Part shown: positions 43,710 through 52,510 of the stretch, piece by piece
Layout of the letters: each line of letters begins with the position of its first letter
Numbering within the stretch: position 1 is the stretch's first letter
DNA from: Salaquimonas sp041736675
GTDB lineage: Bacteria > Pseudomonadota > Alphaproteobacteria > Rhizobiales > Rhizobiaceae
Assembly: GCA_041736675.1 (NCBI GenBank)
Contig: JBGSTD010000009.1
Location: 62,001-126,000 of the forward strand
DNA: 64,000 nucleotides
Direction of reading: 5' to 3'
The notes under the pieces: model-generated
Database searches by the model: none
What the model was told of the DNA's origin: nothing
What the model saw: only the letters and a program-made list of their open reading frames with translations
Translations under genes and position numbers: made by a program

Positions 43710-46700
43710 ATGGCGTCCGGATCGTGGGCGAGAAATATCGTTTTATCCCTGTTTCTTGTTCCGGTTTTGCTGATGTTGATCGGTGGAGCTATCTTTCTGT
43801 ACCTTTTTCAGGGAGAGCAGATCAGCAACGCAACCATCGACCAAAGGGTGCATTCGACGATTCAAAAACTGCTCGGCGACGATTACTCGGTTACAATGGA
43901 AAAAACCGGTCTGTCGTTTTCGATTTCATCTGTTATCACGTTAAAAAGCGAAAACATCACGATCCGCCGGATCGAAGATAACGCCCGTATAGCAACGCTG
44001 AGGGAAATAAAGGTTGGTCTCGATTTTCTGACAGCTTTGCAGGGTGCACCCCAATTTGACAAGCTTTCAATAGATGGCGGCGAGATCGAGGTTGCAAACC
44101 TAAAAGCCGATAATACCGGTCGAATACGGATGCAAAAAGGGCTGAATATTCTTGCCAAAGCCATCACAAATCTTGAACTTCCGTTCTCAGACCGAACCAT
44201 CAGGGAAGTATCCTTCAGAAACATCAGAATATCCTCTCTCAGTCTAAATAGGCGTGAGGAGAGCGATATCCTGGTTTCACAGGCAAAATTGGCTATGGCT
44301 GAAGACGGACAACTGAATTTGATGGCAGACGCACAAAGTGAATTGTCCAAATTCACCATCAATGCGGCATGGCGGAAAACGCCGGAGGGTGGTAGTTTGT
44401 TGTCATTGGGAGCAGGAAACATCAACTCCCGCGAATGGTTTAACTCGGTCGAAACCGGGGATGCGGGCGGGAACGCGTTCGGGCTTGACGCCAATGTGCG
44501 GCTTGATGCCAGGTTTCCCTTTGATGCCGGTAAACAGCCGCTTCAACCCTTTTTGAAATTACAGATGGCCGATGGCCGTTTGCGCATCGGGTCACAAGAT
44601 GCCAGGCAGTTGCATTCCTCTGTAATCAACCTGAAGTTTTCCCCTGATGACGGTCACATTGAAATGGAGCCGTCCGAATTGCTTTTTGGCGAAACCAAAT
44701 TGGCTTTGTCAGGTAGCATCAATGCCAAGGACCAACAGCAAGGATTCGAAGGCCCGCTATCCTTTGCTTTTGATTCGGCAGCCAGTCCCATGCAGGGAAC
44801 CGCAGAAACGCCAAATGTGGCATTTGTTTCTTCGGGCGAGATTGAACAAGGCACAAAAACAATCAGGTTATCGGATTTAACTGCAGTAGCAGGAAGCGAG
44901 AAGATTGTTGGAAATCTTGAGTTTGGTCTGGGGGAAGGGACGCCGGCGATTTCCGGAAGCTTGAGCAGCGACACATTGTCGGTTTCTCATTTGCTATATC
45001 TCTGGCCTCCAATGATAGCGCCCAATGTCCAAGACTGGATTGGAAAAAATGTCAAAAGTGGCAATCTGCGCGATTTAAAAGCCAAGTTTGCCATACCCCG
45101 CAAGCGCCTCGGCAACTTGTCTGCAAATAACGGGTTTGAAAAAGATGAGTTTTTCATTTCGAGCGAAATTGAGGATGTTTCTGTTGCGCTAATTGGAGCA
45201 TTGCCAACGCTCGACAAGGCCAGCGGCAAGTTGCAACTGGATGGAAATCAATTTTCAGTCACTGCAGAGCGAGGTCAACTGGCTGCCAACAAGGATACCG
45301 TTGAAGCGAATTCAATAGGGTTTCAAGTAGACAACCTGTTTGCCAAAGGAGTTCCGGCGACAATGACGGCAACGCTGTCAGGCAATCTCGCAACGATTGC
45401 TGTGATTGCAGGAAAGGAACCTTTGAACATCACAAAGACGATACCAATCAATCCGGTGGATATTTCAGGTTCAGCTATCGTTGATCTCGACCTGGGATTT
45501 GATCTGGCAAAATCAGCCAAACCGAACAAGTTTCAGTGGAAGAGTAATATCTCATTGGTCGATGCCGCTTCAAAATCAGAAATTTTCGGACGTTCAATCA
45601 GGAACGCCAACATCAAGCTGGTTGCCAATGACACCCTTGTTACCGCGGAGGGCACAGCCAATATAGACGGATTTGACGCTGAAATTGTTTTGTCCGAGCC
45701 AATCAATGGTGCACCTTCGAAACTGCGCAAGCGAAACATCAAAATGGCGATGGACCAGGCTGCACTGGCAAAACAGGGCATAAATCTCGCACCCGTTGTC
45801 AAAGGTCGGATTGGATTGCAGGTCACCAGCGAAGGGGGCTCTGCCGACAATTATGCACTTGATCTTTCCGAGGCTGATGTGGCGTTGCCTTGGATCAGTT
45901 GGTTGAAGGGAACCGGTATCAAGGCAAATGCCACCTTCACACTCGATCAGAAGGAAGGTGTCACCACGCTCAATGATTTTGTTTTTTCAGGAGAAGGCTT
46001 CAAGGCCGGCGGACAATTGGTATTTGGCAAATCCGGTATTGTGTCGGCTGACTTGAAGAATATCAAACTGGTTCGCGATGACAATTTCAATGTTAATGTT
46101 GTAAACAAGGCCAACCGTCTTGAGATCAATGCAAGCGGCAAATCTTTCGATGCCCGCAGTTTGATCAACCAGATTGTCCACAAGGATGGATTTTCATCAG
46201 CAAAATCCAAAATCGACATCACCCTTACTGCCAATCTGGCCCGTGTCGTTGGCTTTAATGAAAATGTCATGGAAAATGCCCTGATAAACTACAGTACCGA
46301 AAACGGGCAGTTTGATGCTTTCAAGGTTCGTGGCGCCCTTGGCGGCGAACTTACCGAATTGGCATCTGTTCGCAAAGATGGCACTTCTTACTTTGATTTC
46401 AATTCGACCAATGCAGGCGCTACGTTGGCGATGGTCAACATTTACAAAAAGATGATCGGCGGAAAACTCAAGGCTCATCTCGCGCGCTCTGGATCAGGAC
46501 CTTTTGTCGGGCCTGTTATTCTTAACAGGTTTACAGTGGTGGGAGAGGAAAGGCTTGCGTCATTGGTGTCAGCGCCGGTTTCAGACAATGCGCTTCAGAG
46601 CGCATCCGGCAAATTGAAGGAAATCAACGTGCGGGAGGTAAATTTCCGCAACCTTGAAGCGGTTATTACAAAAAGCCCAGGCTATCTGGAGGTCAAGGAC

Positions 46701-46985
46701 GGGCGCATCCGAAACGCACAGATCGGATTGACATTTGATGGTGTGATCTATGATCAATCCAACCAGATGAGCGTACGCGGAACATTCATGCCTTTGTTTG
46801 TGATCAGCCGCATTATCGGCGGAATCCCTATCATCGGGGACATTCTCTCCAATGGCAAAAGCAGCGGATTGATTGGTATTACTTATCGACTGCGCGGCGC
46901 CGCCAATAATCCGAAGATTTCAGTCAATCCTGTGTCTGTGATTGCTCCGGGAGTATTCAAGGAAATATTCCAGTTTCAGGATTGA
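43710..46985 (+). CDS. Large AsmA/YhdP-like envelope protein (DUF3971 type)
   Basis: 1091 residues from ATG 43710, which has GGAG seven bases upstream (a TTG at 43644 would add 22 residues). One membrane anchor (about residues 9-32) is followed by a very long beta-rich region with repeated patterns of short strands and a C-terminal part (VNFRNLEAVITKSPGYLEVKDGRI, SVRGTFMPLFVISRIIGGIPIIGDIL) typical of YhdP/DUF3971 proteins. Members of the AsmA superfamily bridge the periplasm and are linked to phospholipid transport to the outer membrane. No cysteines of note. It is convergent with tyrS. Confidence 0.88.
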   Translation: MASGSWARNIVLSLFLVPVLLMLIGGAIFLYLFQGEQISNATIDQRVHSTIQKLLGDDYSVTMEKTGLSFSISSVITLKSENITIRRIEDNARIATLREIKVGLDFLTALQGAPQFDKLSIDGGEIEVANLKADNTGRIRMQKGLNILAKAITNLELPFSDRTIREVSFRNIRISSLSLNRREESDILVSQAKLAMAEDGQLNLMADAQSELSKFTINAAWRKTPEGGSLLSLGAGNINSREWFNSVETGDAGGNAFGLDANVRLDARFPFDAGKQPLQPFLKLQMADGRLRIGSQDARQLHSSVINLKFSPDDGHIEMEPSELLFGETKLALSGSINAKDQQQGFEGPLSFAFDSAASPMQGTAETPNVAFVSSGEIEQGTKTIRLSDLTAVAGSEKIVGNLEFGLGEGTPAISGSLSSDTLSVSHLLYLWPPMIAPNVQDWIGKNVKSGNLRDLKAKFAIPRKRLGNLSANNGFEKDEFFISSEIEDVSVALIGALPTLDKASGKLQLDGNQFSVTAERGQLAANKDTVEANSIGFQVDNLFAKGVPATMTATLSGNLATIAVIAGKEPLNITKTIPINPVDISGSAIVDLDLGFDLAKSAKPNKFQWKSNISLVDAASKSEIFGRSIRNANIKLVANDTLVTAEGTANIDGFDAEIVLSEPINGAPSKLRKRNIKMAMDQAALAKQGINLAPVVKGRIGLQVTSEGGSADNYALDLSEADVALPWISWLKGTGIKANATFTLDQKEGVTTLNDFVFSGEGFKAGGQLVFGKSGIVSADLKNIKLVRDDNFNVNVVNKANRLEINASGKSFDARSLINQIVHKDGFSSAKSKIDITLTANLARVVGFNENVMENALINYSTENGQFDAFKVRGALGGELTELASVRKDGTSYFDFNSTNAGATLAMVNIYKKMIGGKLKAHLARSGSGPFVGPVILNRFTVVGEERLASLVSAPVSDNALQSASGKLKEINVREVNFRNLEAVITKSPGYLEVKDGRIRNAQIGLTFDGVIYDQSNQMSVRGTFMPLFVISRIIGGIPIIGDILSNGKSSGLIGITYRLRGAANNPKISVNPVSVIAPGVFKEIFQFQD

Positions 46986-46994
46986 AAACAGGGA

Positions 46995-48248
46995 TTATTC
47001 GGCCTTGATCAATACGTGCTTTTTCTTGCCCATCGACAGTTTGACAACGTTTTCCGCTGTCAGGTGAGATGCGCCGATGGTCGCTTGTTCGTCTGAGATG
47101 CTTTCATCGTTGATACGCACTGCCCCGCCCTTGATGTGCCTGCGTGCTTCGCCATTGGATGAGGCAAAGCCTGCTTCCACCATCAAACTCAACAGTCCGA
47201 TGCCAGAAACAAGTTCGGCACTCTTGACCATAATTGTTGGCAGGCTTGCCGACATTCCGCCTTCTTCAAATGTCTTGCGGGCGGTCTCTGCTGCCTGTTC
47301 GGCGGTTTGGCGGCCATGCACCATTGCAGTCGCTTCAGTTGCAAGAACCTTCTTTGCCTCATTGAGTTCAGCGCCCTCAAGCGCGCCATAGCGGGCAATT
47401 TCGACTAAAGGTAGTGTGGTGAAAAGCTTCATGAAACGGGCTACATCCGCATCTTCGCAATTGCGCCAGTATTGCCAATAGTCATAGGCTGACAAAAGCT
47501 CTTCTTCGAGCCAGATCGCACCATCCGCCGTCTTGCCCATTTTTGCGCCGGATGAAGTGGTCAGCAATGGGGTCGTCAACGCAAACAGATCTGGAGTGCC
47601 GGCCCGGCGGCCAAGATCCACTCCCGAAACGATGTTGCCCCACTGGTCAGAACCGCCCATCTGAAGGCGGCAGTCATAACGTTTGTTGAGTTCAACAAAA
47701 TCGTATGCCTGAAGGATCATGTAGTTGAATTCAAGAAACGACAAATGTTGTTCACGCTCAAGCCGCATCTTGACCGAATCGCGCGCCAGCATCTGGTTGA
47801 CCGAAAAATGACGGCCGTATTCCCGCAGGAAATCCACATATTTCAGATCGAGCAGCCAATCGGCATTGTCAGCCATGATAGCACTGCCGTTTTGATCCTG
47901 AAACTTGAGAAACTTGGAAAAGACGCGCTTGATGCCTTCCTTGTTCTGATTGATCAGATCGGCTGTTAGCATTTTGCGGCTTTCATCCTTGCCCGAGGGA
48001 TCGCCAACCATGGTGGTACCACCGCCCATCAGTGCAACGGGTTTGTGTCCGGTTTGCTGAAACCAGTAAAGCAGCATGATCTGCACCAGGCTTCCCGCAT
48101 GCAAAGAGGGAGCCGTCGCATCAAATCCGATGTAACAGGCCGTGCTTTCCTTTGCCAATTGGGCATCCAATCCGCTTTCATCCGAAATCTGGTGGATAAA
48201 TCCGCGTTCTGAGAGGACGCGCAGGAAATCTGACTTGAAGCCGGACAT
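46995..48248 (-). CDS. tyrS: Tyrosyl-tRNA synthetase
   Basis: 417 residues of class Ic aminoacyl-tRNA synthetase. The ATP-site HIGH-like motif is PSLHAGSLV, the KMSKS-like motif is SSGAKMGKTADG, and tyrosine recognition residues lie in YIGFDATAPS, YMILQAYDF and MGGSDQWGNI. A C-terminal S4 RNA-binding domain (GFASSNGEARRHIKGGAVRIND) is present. The ATG at 48248 is preferred; a TTG two codons upstream is also possible. It converges with the AsmA-like gene at nine bases and diverges from anmK. Confidence 0.97.
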   Translation of the reverse strand: MSGFKSDFLRVLSERGFIHQISDESGLDAQLAKESTACYIGFDATAPSLHAGSLVQIMLLYWFQQTGHKPVALMGGGTTMVGDPSGKDESRKMLTADLINQNKEGIKRVFSKFLKFQDQNGSAIMADNADWLLDLKYVDFLREYGRHFSVNQMLARDSVKMRLEREQHLSFLEFNYMILQAYDFVELNKRYDCRLQMGGSDQWGNIVSGVDLGRRAGTPDLFALTTPLLTTSSGAKMGKTADGAIWLEEELLSAYDYWQYWRNCEDADVARFMKLFTTLPLVEIARYGALEGAELNEAKKVLATEATAMVHGRQTAEQAAETARKTFEEGGMSASLPTIMVKSAELVSGIGLLSLMVEAGFASSNGEARRHIKGGAVRINDESISDEQATIGASHLTAENVVKLSMGKKKHVLIKAE

Positions 48249-48344
48249 GATCAATAATTCCGTATAAACTGTTGAAGTGATTCACTTTGTGCCAAAGACG
48301 CAGCGATTTTGGCCTTTTCATAATCGGAAATACCAAAATTGCAA

Positions 48345-49541
48345 ATGGCGAGAAAGCAATACCGGCAAATATTCGACACGCGGATCAGCAAAGGCGTGCC
48401 TTTTACGGCCATTGGCATGATGAGTGGCACCTCGATGGATGGCATTGATGTTGCTTTGATACGTACGGACGGGCTCGGATTTGTCGAAACATCTTGTGCT
48501 GGTGAATACCCGTATGACGCAGCGTTCAAAAAGCGAATTGAGGCCGGACTGGCGGATGCCTCCCATCTTGAAAGCTCTATTCAGCGAACCCCGTTTCTGA
48601 CCGATCTTGAACAGGAGTTGACCCATCGTCATGCTCTGGCGATCCAGAGATTTCTTGCTACACATGATCTGAAAGCAGAAAACGTGGATGTCATCGGATT
48701 CCATGGTCAGACAGTATTACACCGTCATCAGAAAGGATACACGATCCAGCTTGGCCTTGGCCAGCTACTGGCAGATGAAACCGGTATTCCGGTTGTCTTC
48801 GACATGCGGGCAAACGATATGGTTCACGGCGGGCAGGGCGCACCTCTGGTGCCCGTGTTCCATCAGGCATTGGCGGCTTCACTCCCGCCTGAATTTGCTG
48901 GTAAGAAACCTGTCGCTTTCGTCAATATTGGGGGTATTTCCAACATCAGCTATGTTGGCAAATCAGGTGAGTTGATTGCCTTTGATACCGGCCCGGGAAA
49001 CGCCTTGATTGATCAATGGGTATTTGCGAAAGCCGGAATTCCTTTTGACCAGGGAGGCGCGATTGCCGCCGAGGGCAACGTAATTCAAGCAATCACTGAC
49101 CACTATCTCGCTCAACCATTCTTCGAACAAAAAGTTCCAAAATCGTTGGATAGAAACGATTTCAAGCCACTCGATGAGGGGGCTGCAAGCCTTGAGGATG
49201 GCGCTCGAACCTTGGCACATGTGAGCGCGGCTGCAATTGTGAAATCCTGTGATCATTTGCCTGAACCGCCAAATCTCTGGATAATATGCGGCGGCGGACG
49301 GAAGAACCCGAAGATCATGAACGATCTCGCTAAGCTGGTCCTGGCCAAAAATGGTGCGCCGGTAATTTTGGCTGAAGAAGCCGGCCTTGATGGGGACAGC
49401 ATGGAAGCCGAAGCATGGGCCTATCTTGCTGTCCGCTCGATTCGGCAACTTCCTTTGACATTTCCTCAAACGACCGGTTGCAGCAGGGCGGTTTCCGGTG
49501 GCATTCTGGTATTTCCTCAAACGGAGAATGAAGCTCGATGA
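48345..49541 (+). CDS. anmK: Anhydro-N-acetylmuramic acid kinase
   Basis: 398 residues. AnmK opens the 1,6-anhydro ring of anhydroMurNAc and phosphorylates it, recycling peptidoglycan in the cytoplasm. The ASKHA-fold nucleotide motifs are AIGMMSGTSMDGIDVAL, VIGFHGQTVLH, VFDMRANDM, FVNIGGISNISYV and FDTGPGNALID. The start is either ATG 48345 or a TTG two codons earlier; the ribosome site is weak. Its stop overlaps the next gene by ATGA. Confidence 0.95.
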   Translation: MARKQYRQIFDTRISKGVPFTAIGMMSGTSMDGIDVALIRTDGLGFVETSCAGEYPYDAAFKKRIEAGLADASHLESSIQRTPFLTDLEQELTHRHALAIQRFLATHDLKAENVDVIGFHGQTVLHRHQKGYTIQLGLGQLLADETGIPVVFDMRANDMVHGGQGAPLVPVFHQALAASLPPEFAGKKPVAFVNIGGISNISYVGKSGELIAFDTGPGNALIDQWVFAKAGIPFDQGGAIAAEGNVIQAITDHYLAQPFFEQKVPKSLDRNDFKPLDEGAASLEDGARTLAHVSAAAIVKSCDHLPEPPNLWIICGGGRKNPKIMNDLAKLVLAKNGAPVILAEEAGLDGDSMEAEAWAYLAVRSIRQLPLTFPQTTGCSRAVSGGILVFPQTENEAR

Positions 49542-50524
49542 AATCTGTACCACTTGGAAAATCCGGTCTGATGGTTTCCAAACTCTGCCTTGGTTGCATG
49601 AGTTTTGGTGTACCAGGGCGCGAGCCCCATCCCTGGGTCATTGATGAGAATGCTGCACAGGCAAATTTCAAGGTGGCCGCTGATGCCGGTATCTATTTCT
49701 GGGATACCGCAGACATGTACGGCGCCGGAGCCTCTGAGGAAATAACCGGGCGCGCGATGAAGAAGTATTGGGCGAAAAGATCCGATGGCGTTTTGGCGAC
49801 CAAGCTTGCCAACAAAATGGGCGAGGGCGCCAATGACAAGGGCCTGTCGCGCAAACACATCATTGAGGCCTGTGAGGCATCGCTACAGCGCCTGCAGACC
49901 GAATACATTGATCTTCTTTATATACACCGCCTTGTTGGCAATGCACCTTTCGAGGAAATCTGTGCTGCCTTTGATCATCTGCTTCGCCAGGGCAAAGTGC
50001 TTTATCTGGGTGCATCCTCCATGTGGACCTGGCAGTTTGCAAAATTGCGCGCGGTCCAAAAGGAAATCGGCAGTCAGCAGTTCGCGGCGATGCAGAATTT
50101 TTACAATCTGGTATATCGCGAGGAAGAACGCGAAATGATGCCTTACTGTGAGGATCAGGGCATTGGCGTTGTGCCATGGTCACCGATTGCCCGCGGTTTT
50201 CTGGCGGGCAACAGGCCGAAGGACGGCGAACAAACAAACCGCGCCAAAACCGACAAGATGCATCAGGGCTATTTCGGCTCGAAACAGGACTATGAAATCC
50301 TGCGCCGTGTGGAGAAAGTGGCAAAAGACATTGGCGCAAAACCCGCGCAGGTCGCCTATGCATGGGTATTGTCCAAGCCCTATGTCACCGCGCCAATCGT
50401 CGGCGCAACCAAGCCCTGGCAACTCGAAGAGGCAATAGCGGCACTCGATATCGCGCTATCGCCAGCGCAGGTCAAATATCTCGAAGCTGCTTATAAGCCT
50501 GTCGCGGTGCAGGGGCACAGTTGA
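49538..50524 (+). CDS. Aldo/keto reductase
   Basis: 328 residues with the NADPH-dependent aldo/keto reductase barrel. The catalytic tetrad is D56 (WDTADMYG), Y61, K89 (VLATKLANK) and H130 (DLLYIHRLV). The C-terminal cofactor segment is SKPYVTAPIVGATKPWQLEEA. The type resembles AKR families 11/12 (YdhF/YajO-like), with broad carbonyl specificity. The substrate is unknown. It overlaps anmK by ATGA, so both are made from one transcript. Confidence 0.93.
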   Translation: MKSVPLGKSGLMVSKLCLGCMSFGVPGREPHPWVIDENAAQANFKVAADAGIYFWDTADMYGAGASEEITGRAMKKYWAKRSDGVLATKLANKMGEGANDKGLSRKHIIEACEASLQRLQTEYIDLLYIHRLVGNAPFEEICAAFDHLLRQGKVLYLGASSMWTWQFAKLRAVQKEIGSQQFAAMQNFYNLVYREEEREMMPYCEDQGIGVVPWSPIARGFLAGNRPKDGEQTNRAKTDKMHQGYFGSKQDYEILRRVEKVAKDIGAKPAQVAYAWVLSKPYVTAPIVGATKPWQLEEAIAALDIALSPAQVKYLEAAYKPVAVQGHS

Positions 50525-50539
50525 GGTTGATTATCCTCA

Positions 50540-50559
50540 GGAGGCTCGAAAGAGCCTCC
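50540..50559 (+). terminator. Hairpin after the aldo/keto reductase gene
   Basis: GGAGGCTC-GAAA-GAGCCTCC is a perfect eight-base stem with a GAAA tetraloop, 16 bases after the stop. No T-run follows, so it could be a transcript-stabilising or Rho-assisted end instead of a classical terminator. Confidence 0.5.
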
Positions 50560-50568
50560 CCAAATGGT

Positions 50569-50707
50569 CGTCATCCTTGGGCTTGTCCCAAGGATCTAAT
50601 CCGGTTCGCCAATTCACAATCTTCACATCAGGAAGAACTGCAGCAACAACAAACCCTTCATGGGTTGTTGGCTTGCTTGGATCATTGGGACATGCCCAAG
50701 GATGACG
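50569..50707. repeat. MITE-like element with imperfect terminal inverted repeats
   Basis: A 139-base intergenic element. The left end (50569-50596) begins CGTCATCCTTGGGCTTGTCC, and the right end (50679-50707) is its near-exact reverse complement. Each arm also contains an internal small palindrome (CCTTGGGC..TGTCCCAAGG). A further palindrome (AACAAACCC..GGGTTGTTG) lies at 50648-50670. The sequence CGTCATCC-TTGGGC resembles interspersed palindromic repeats that I recall from many alphaproteobacterial genomes. No ORF of note. Confidence 0.7.
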
Positions 50708-50750
50708 TGCGTTAAACTGCGCATGCCATCGGCGACCATAGCCAATAACC

Positions 50751-51611
50751 TCACCGCCCGTGGCTTCTGTCATATGCATTGGGTTCGGATGGTTTCCATA
50801 CTTCAAGCGCACCTTCTGCAGGTTTGTAAATCTCCACCAGCAATGGATAGCATTTTGCTTCCTCGCTTGAATGCTTGGTGCTGCAATCGCCGCCCGGGCA
50901 GGCTGACAGCGCTCCAAGGAGATCAATCTCGGCAAAGAACTCGATATAGTCGCCCTTGCGAACAGGGCTGGCTTTCATGAAATACTGGTGGGTGTCCTGC
51001 GTAAAACCGGTACACATGAAGACATTCAATACGTCATGCACATGCGGCTCAGCCTCCGCGACGCTCAGGCCTGAATGATCTGCGAGCGCCCGCGTCAGGT
51101 TGGAATGGCAGCAATGGTTATAGTCACCGCCCGAAAGCAGACGGTTGGTATAGGGATCGCAGCGCGTTCCGATGACATCGTGAACACTGCCGCCAAATTT
51201 GTCGAACCCGTACCAGTCCAGCGTGTCGGCAGTTATTGTCGCTAAGGGCCGCATGAAGGGCAGATTGCTCCACAATTTGTCACCAGTACTCAAATGTGTG
51301 CCGTGAAGCGCCCGCGTCTTGCCGCTGAAAAACCGCTCGGTCAGATTGTCGGCATTCCACAGATTGAGATCGCCAACCTGCGGCCCGTCGGGGCAGACAA
51401 TGCGAAAGAATTGCCCGGCAGGGACCTTGAACGTCGAAGCATCGCGCGGCTGGACGGTGACGCTGTCAACAAGCGTCATCCCCTCTTTCGCCCGGTCAAA
51501 AAATGCCTTGTCGTGGGTAGGCAAAGTATCCACCGGATAACAGATGACAGGAACAACGGCTTTGCGGGCTTCGGCATCAGCCGGCGTAGGGTGCTGAGGA
51601 AAAGGTTTCAT
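50751..51611 (-). CDS. DUF1989 protein (urea carboxylase-associated family)
   Basis: 286 residues of DUF1989, the family found beside urea/guanidine carboxylase genes and shown in some bacteria to act in carboxyguanidine deimination. Conserved parts are VPAGQFFRIVCPDGPQVGDLNLWN, THLSTGDKLWSNL, GGDYNHCCHSNL, TGFTQDTHQYFMKAS and the closing SACPGGDCS, whose cysteines and histidines suggest a metal or catalytic site. No carboxylase, allophanate hydrolase or transporter gene is near, so this copy is an orphan and may do something else. Its C-terminus comes within 45 bases of the inverted-repeat element. Confidence 0.88.
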   Translation of the reverse strand: MKPFPQHPTPADAEARKAVVPVICYPVDTLPTHDKAFFDRAKEGMTLVDSVTVQPRDASTFKVPAGQFFRIVCPDGPQVGDLNLWNADNLTERFFSGKTRALHGTHLSTGDKLWSNLPFMRPLATITADTLDWYGFDKFGGSVHDVIGTRCDPYTNRLLSGGDYNHCCHSNLTRALADHSGLSVAEAEPHVHDVLNVFMCTGFTQDTHQYFMKASPVRKGDYIEFFAEIDLLGALSACPGGDCSTKHSSEEAKCYPLLVEIYKPAEGALEVWKPSEPNAYDRSHGR

Positions 51612-52460
51612 TTGTGTATCTCTGAATATTTTTCTGAGAACATATATATTTTTTTACAAGATATAGAAAATTAGATTTATTATTTGAATAAAGAGGGATT
51701 TGCAAAATCATCTCAGGTGTTCGATCTTAGAATTAGATTCTTTCGAGCATTTCTGAATCCAAACGGAATACAGCAGCTCCAAAGTCTGGATTTTCAGTTT
51801 CTTTGAAATAAATCCCCAATTCTTTTGTGTCTGAAAGTTTAAAATCCACTCCATCTGTTGGAACTCTTAAGCTTTTTATAAGTTTTCTGTGTAGTCCCGA
51901 GGCAATCTCCTCGATCGAAGATCTTCCTTTTTTATCAATTACAATACCGAAAAATACATTTCGGATTGTACCTCCGTTTATTTTGCCTAGGCGACTAATT
52001 GTTTTCAAAAGTTTAATTGCGTCAGTTTTTAAACTGTCAAATTTTCTAGTTACTTTAACTTCACCAATGGCATAGGGCACACTGTTTTTAGTCCAAAGCA
52101 CAAAATCACAACGGATCGATTCGCGCGTCGGAAGATCTTTCTTTGTTTGTGTATGAACACCGCAACATACTAAAAAGTCAGCGGTTTCATGTGTTGCGTA
52201 ACTTCCATCTTTTGATTCAAAAGACTGGATATTCAATTCCTTGTTTATAAATGAACTATAGTACTGTTCATTCCTAATCGTATTTTCACCAACAGTTTTA
52301 TAATATGGATCTCTTTTATCATAAATATTATTATGAGTCCGCCACGCTTCATTTATGCCGTCTAAAATACAATCTCTAATTATTTTTCTACGTAGCAAGA
52401 CAATATCCTTCACAGATTGATCGATAATTATAGAATCTTGAATTCCGTGAGAACTATAAA
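51612..52460. other. AT-rich patch, probably acquired
   Basis: Between the DUF1989 start and the terminator at 52461 the sequence is clearly more AT-rich than everything around it, about one third G+C by eye. It contains one ORF (51733-52413) and AT-rich flanks. No integrase, direct repeat or tRNA boundary was found, so the route of entry is unclear. Confidence 0.65.
51733..52413 (-). CDS. Orphan protein with a possible PD-(D/E)xK nuclease core
   Basis: 226 residues that I do not recognise as a named family. The middle shows D103 in RCDFVLWT and, 15 residues later, E118-V-K120 in YAIGEVKVTRK, the spacing and setting of the PD-(D/E)xK nuclease core: acidic residue, beta-turn, then ExK on the next strand. 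The following helix (TDAIKLLKTISRL) and strand (NVFFGIVID) fit that fold. Codon use is AT-rich, unlike the neighbours. The start is GTG with no clear ribosome site. No methyltransferase partner is present. A restriction-like or repair-like nuclease is possible; function is not shown. Confidence 0.6.
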   Translation of the reverse strand: MKDIVLLRRKIIRDCILDGINEAWRTHNNIYDKRDPYYKTVGENTIRNEQYYSSFINKELNIQSFESKDGSYATHETADFLVCCGVHTQTKKDLPTRESIRCDFVLWTKNSVPYAIGEVKVTRKFDSLKTDAIKLLKTISRLGKINGGTIRNVFFGIVIDKKGRSSIEEIASGLHRKLIKSLRVPTDGVDFKLSDTKELGIYFKETENPDFGAAVFRLDSEMLERI

Positions 52461-52488
52461 AATCCGGCTGAATTTCTCCAGCCGGATT
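52461..52488 (-). terminator. Rho-independent terminator of the alpha/beta hydrolase gene
   Basis: AATCCGGCTG and CAGCCGGATT form a perfect ten-base stem with an eight-base loop. On the minus strand it lies 23 bases after the hydrolase stop and is followed by TTTTTATAG. It also marks the border between normal and AT-rich sequence. Confidence 0.88.
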
Positions 52489-52510
52489 CTTAATGCCAAA
52501 AAATAAAAAC

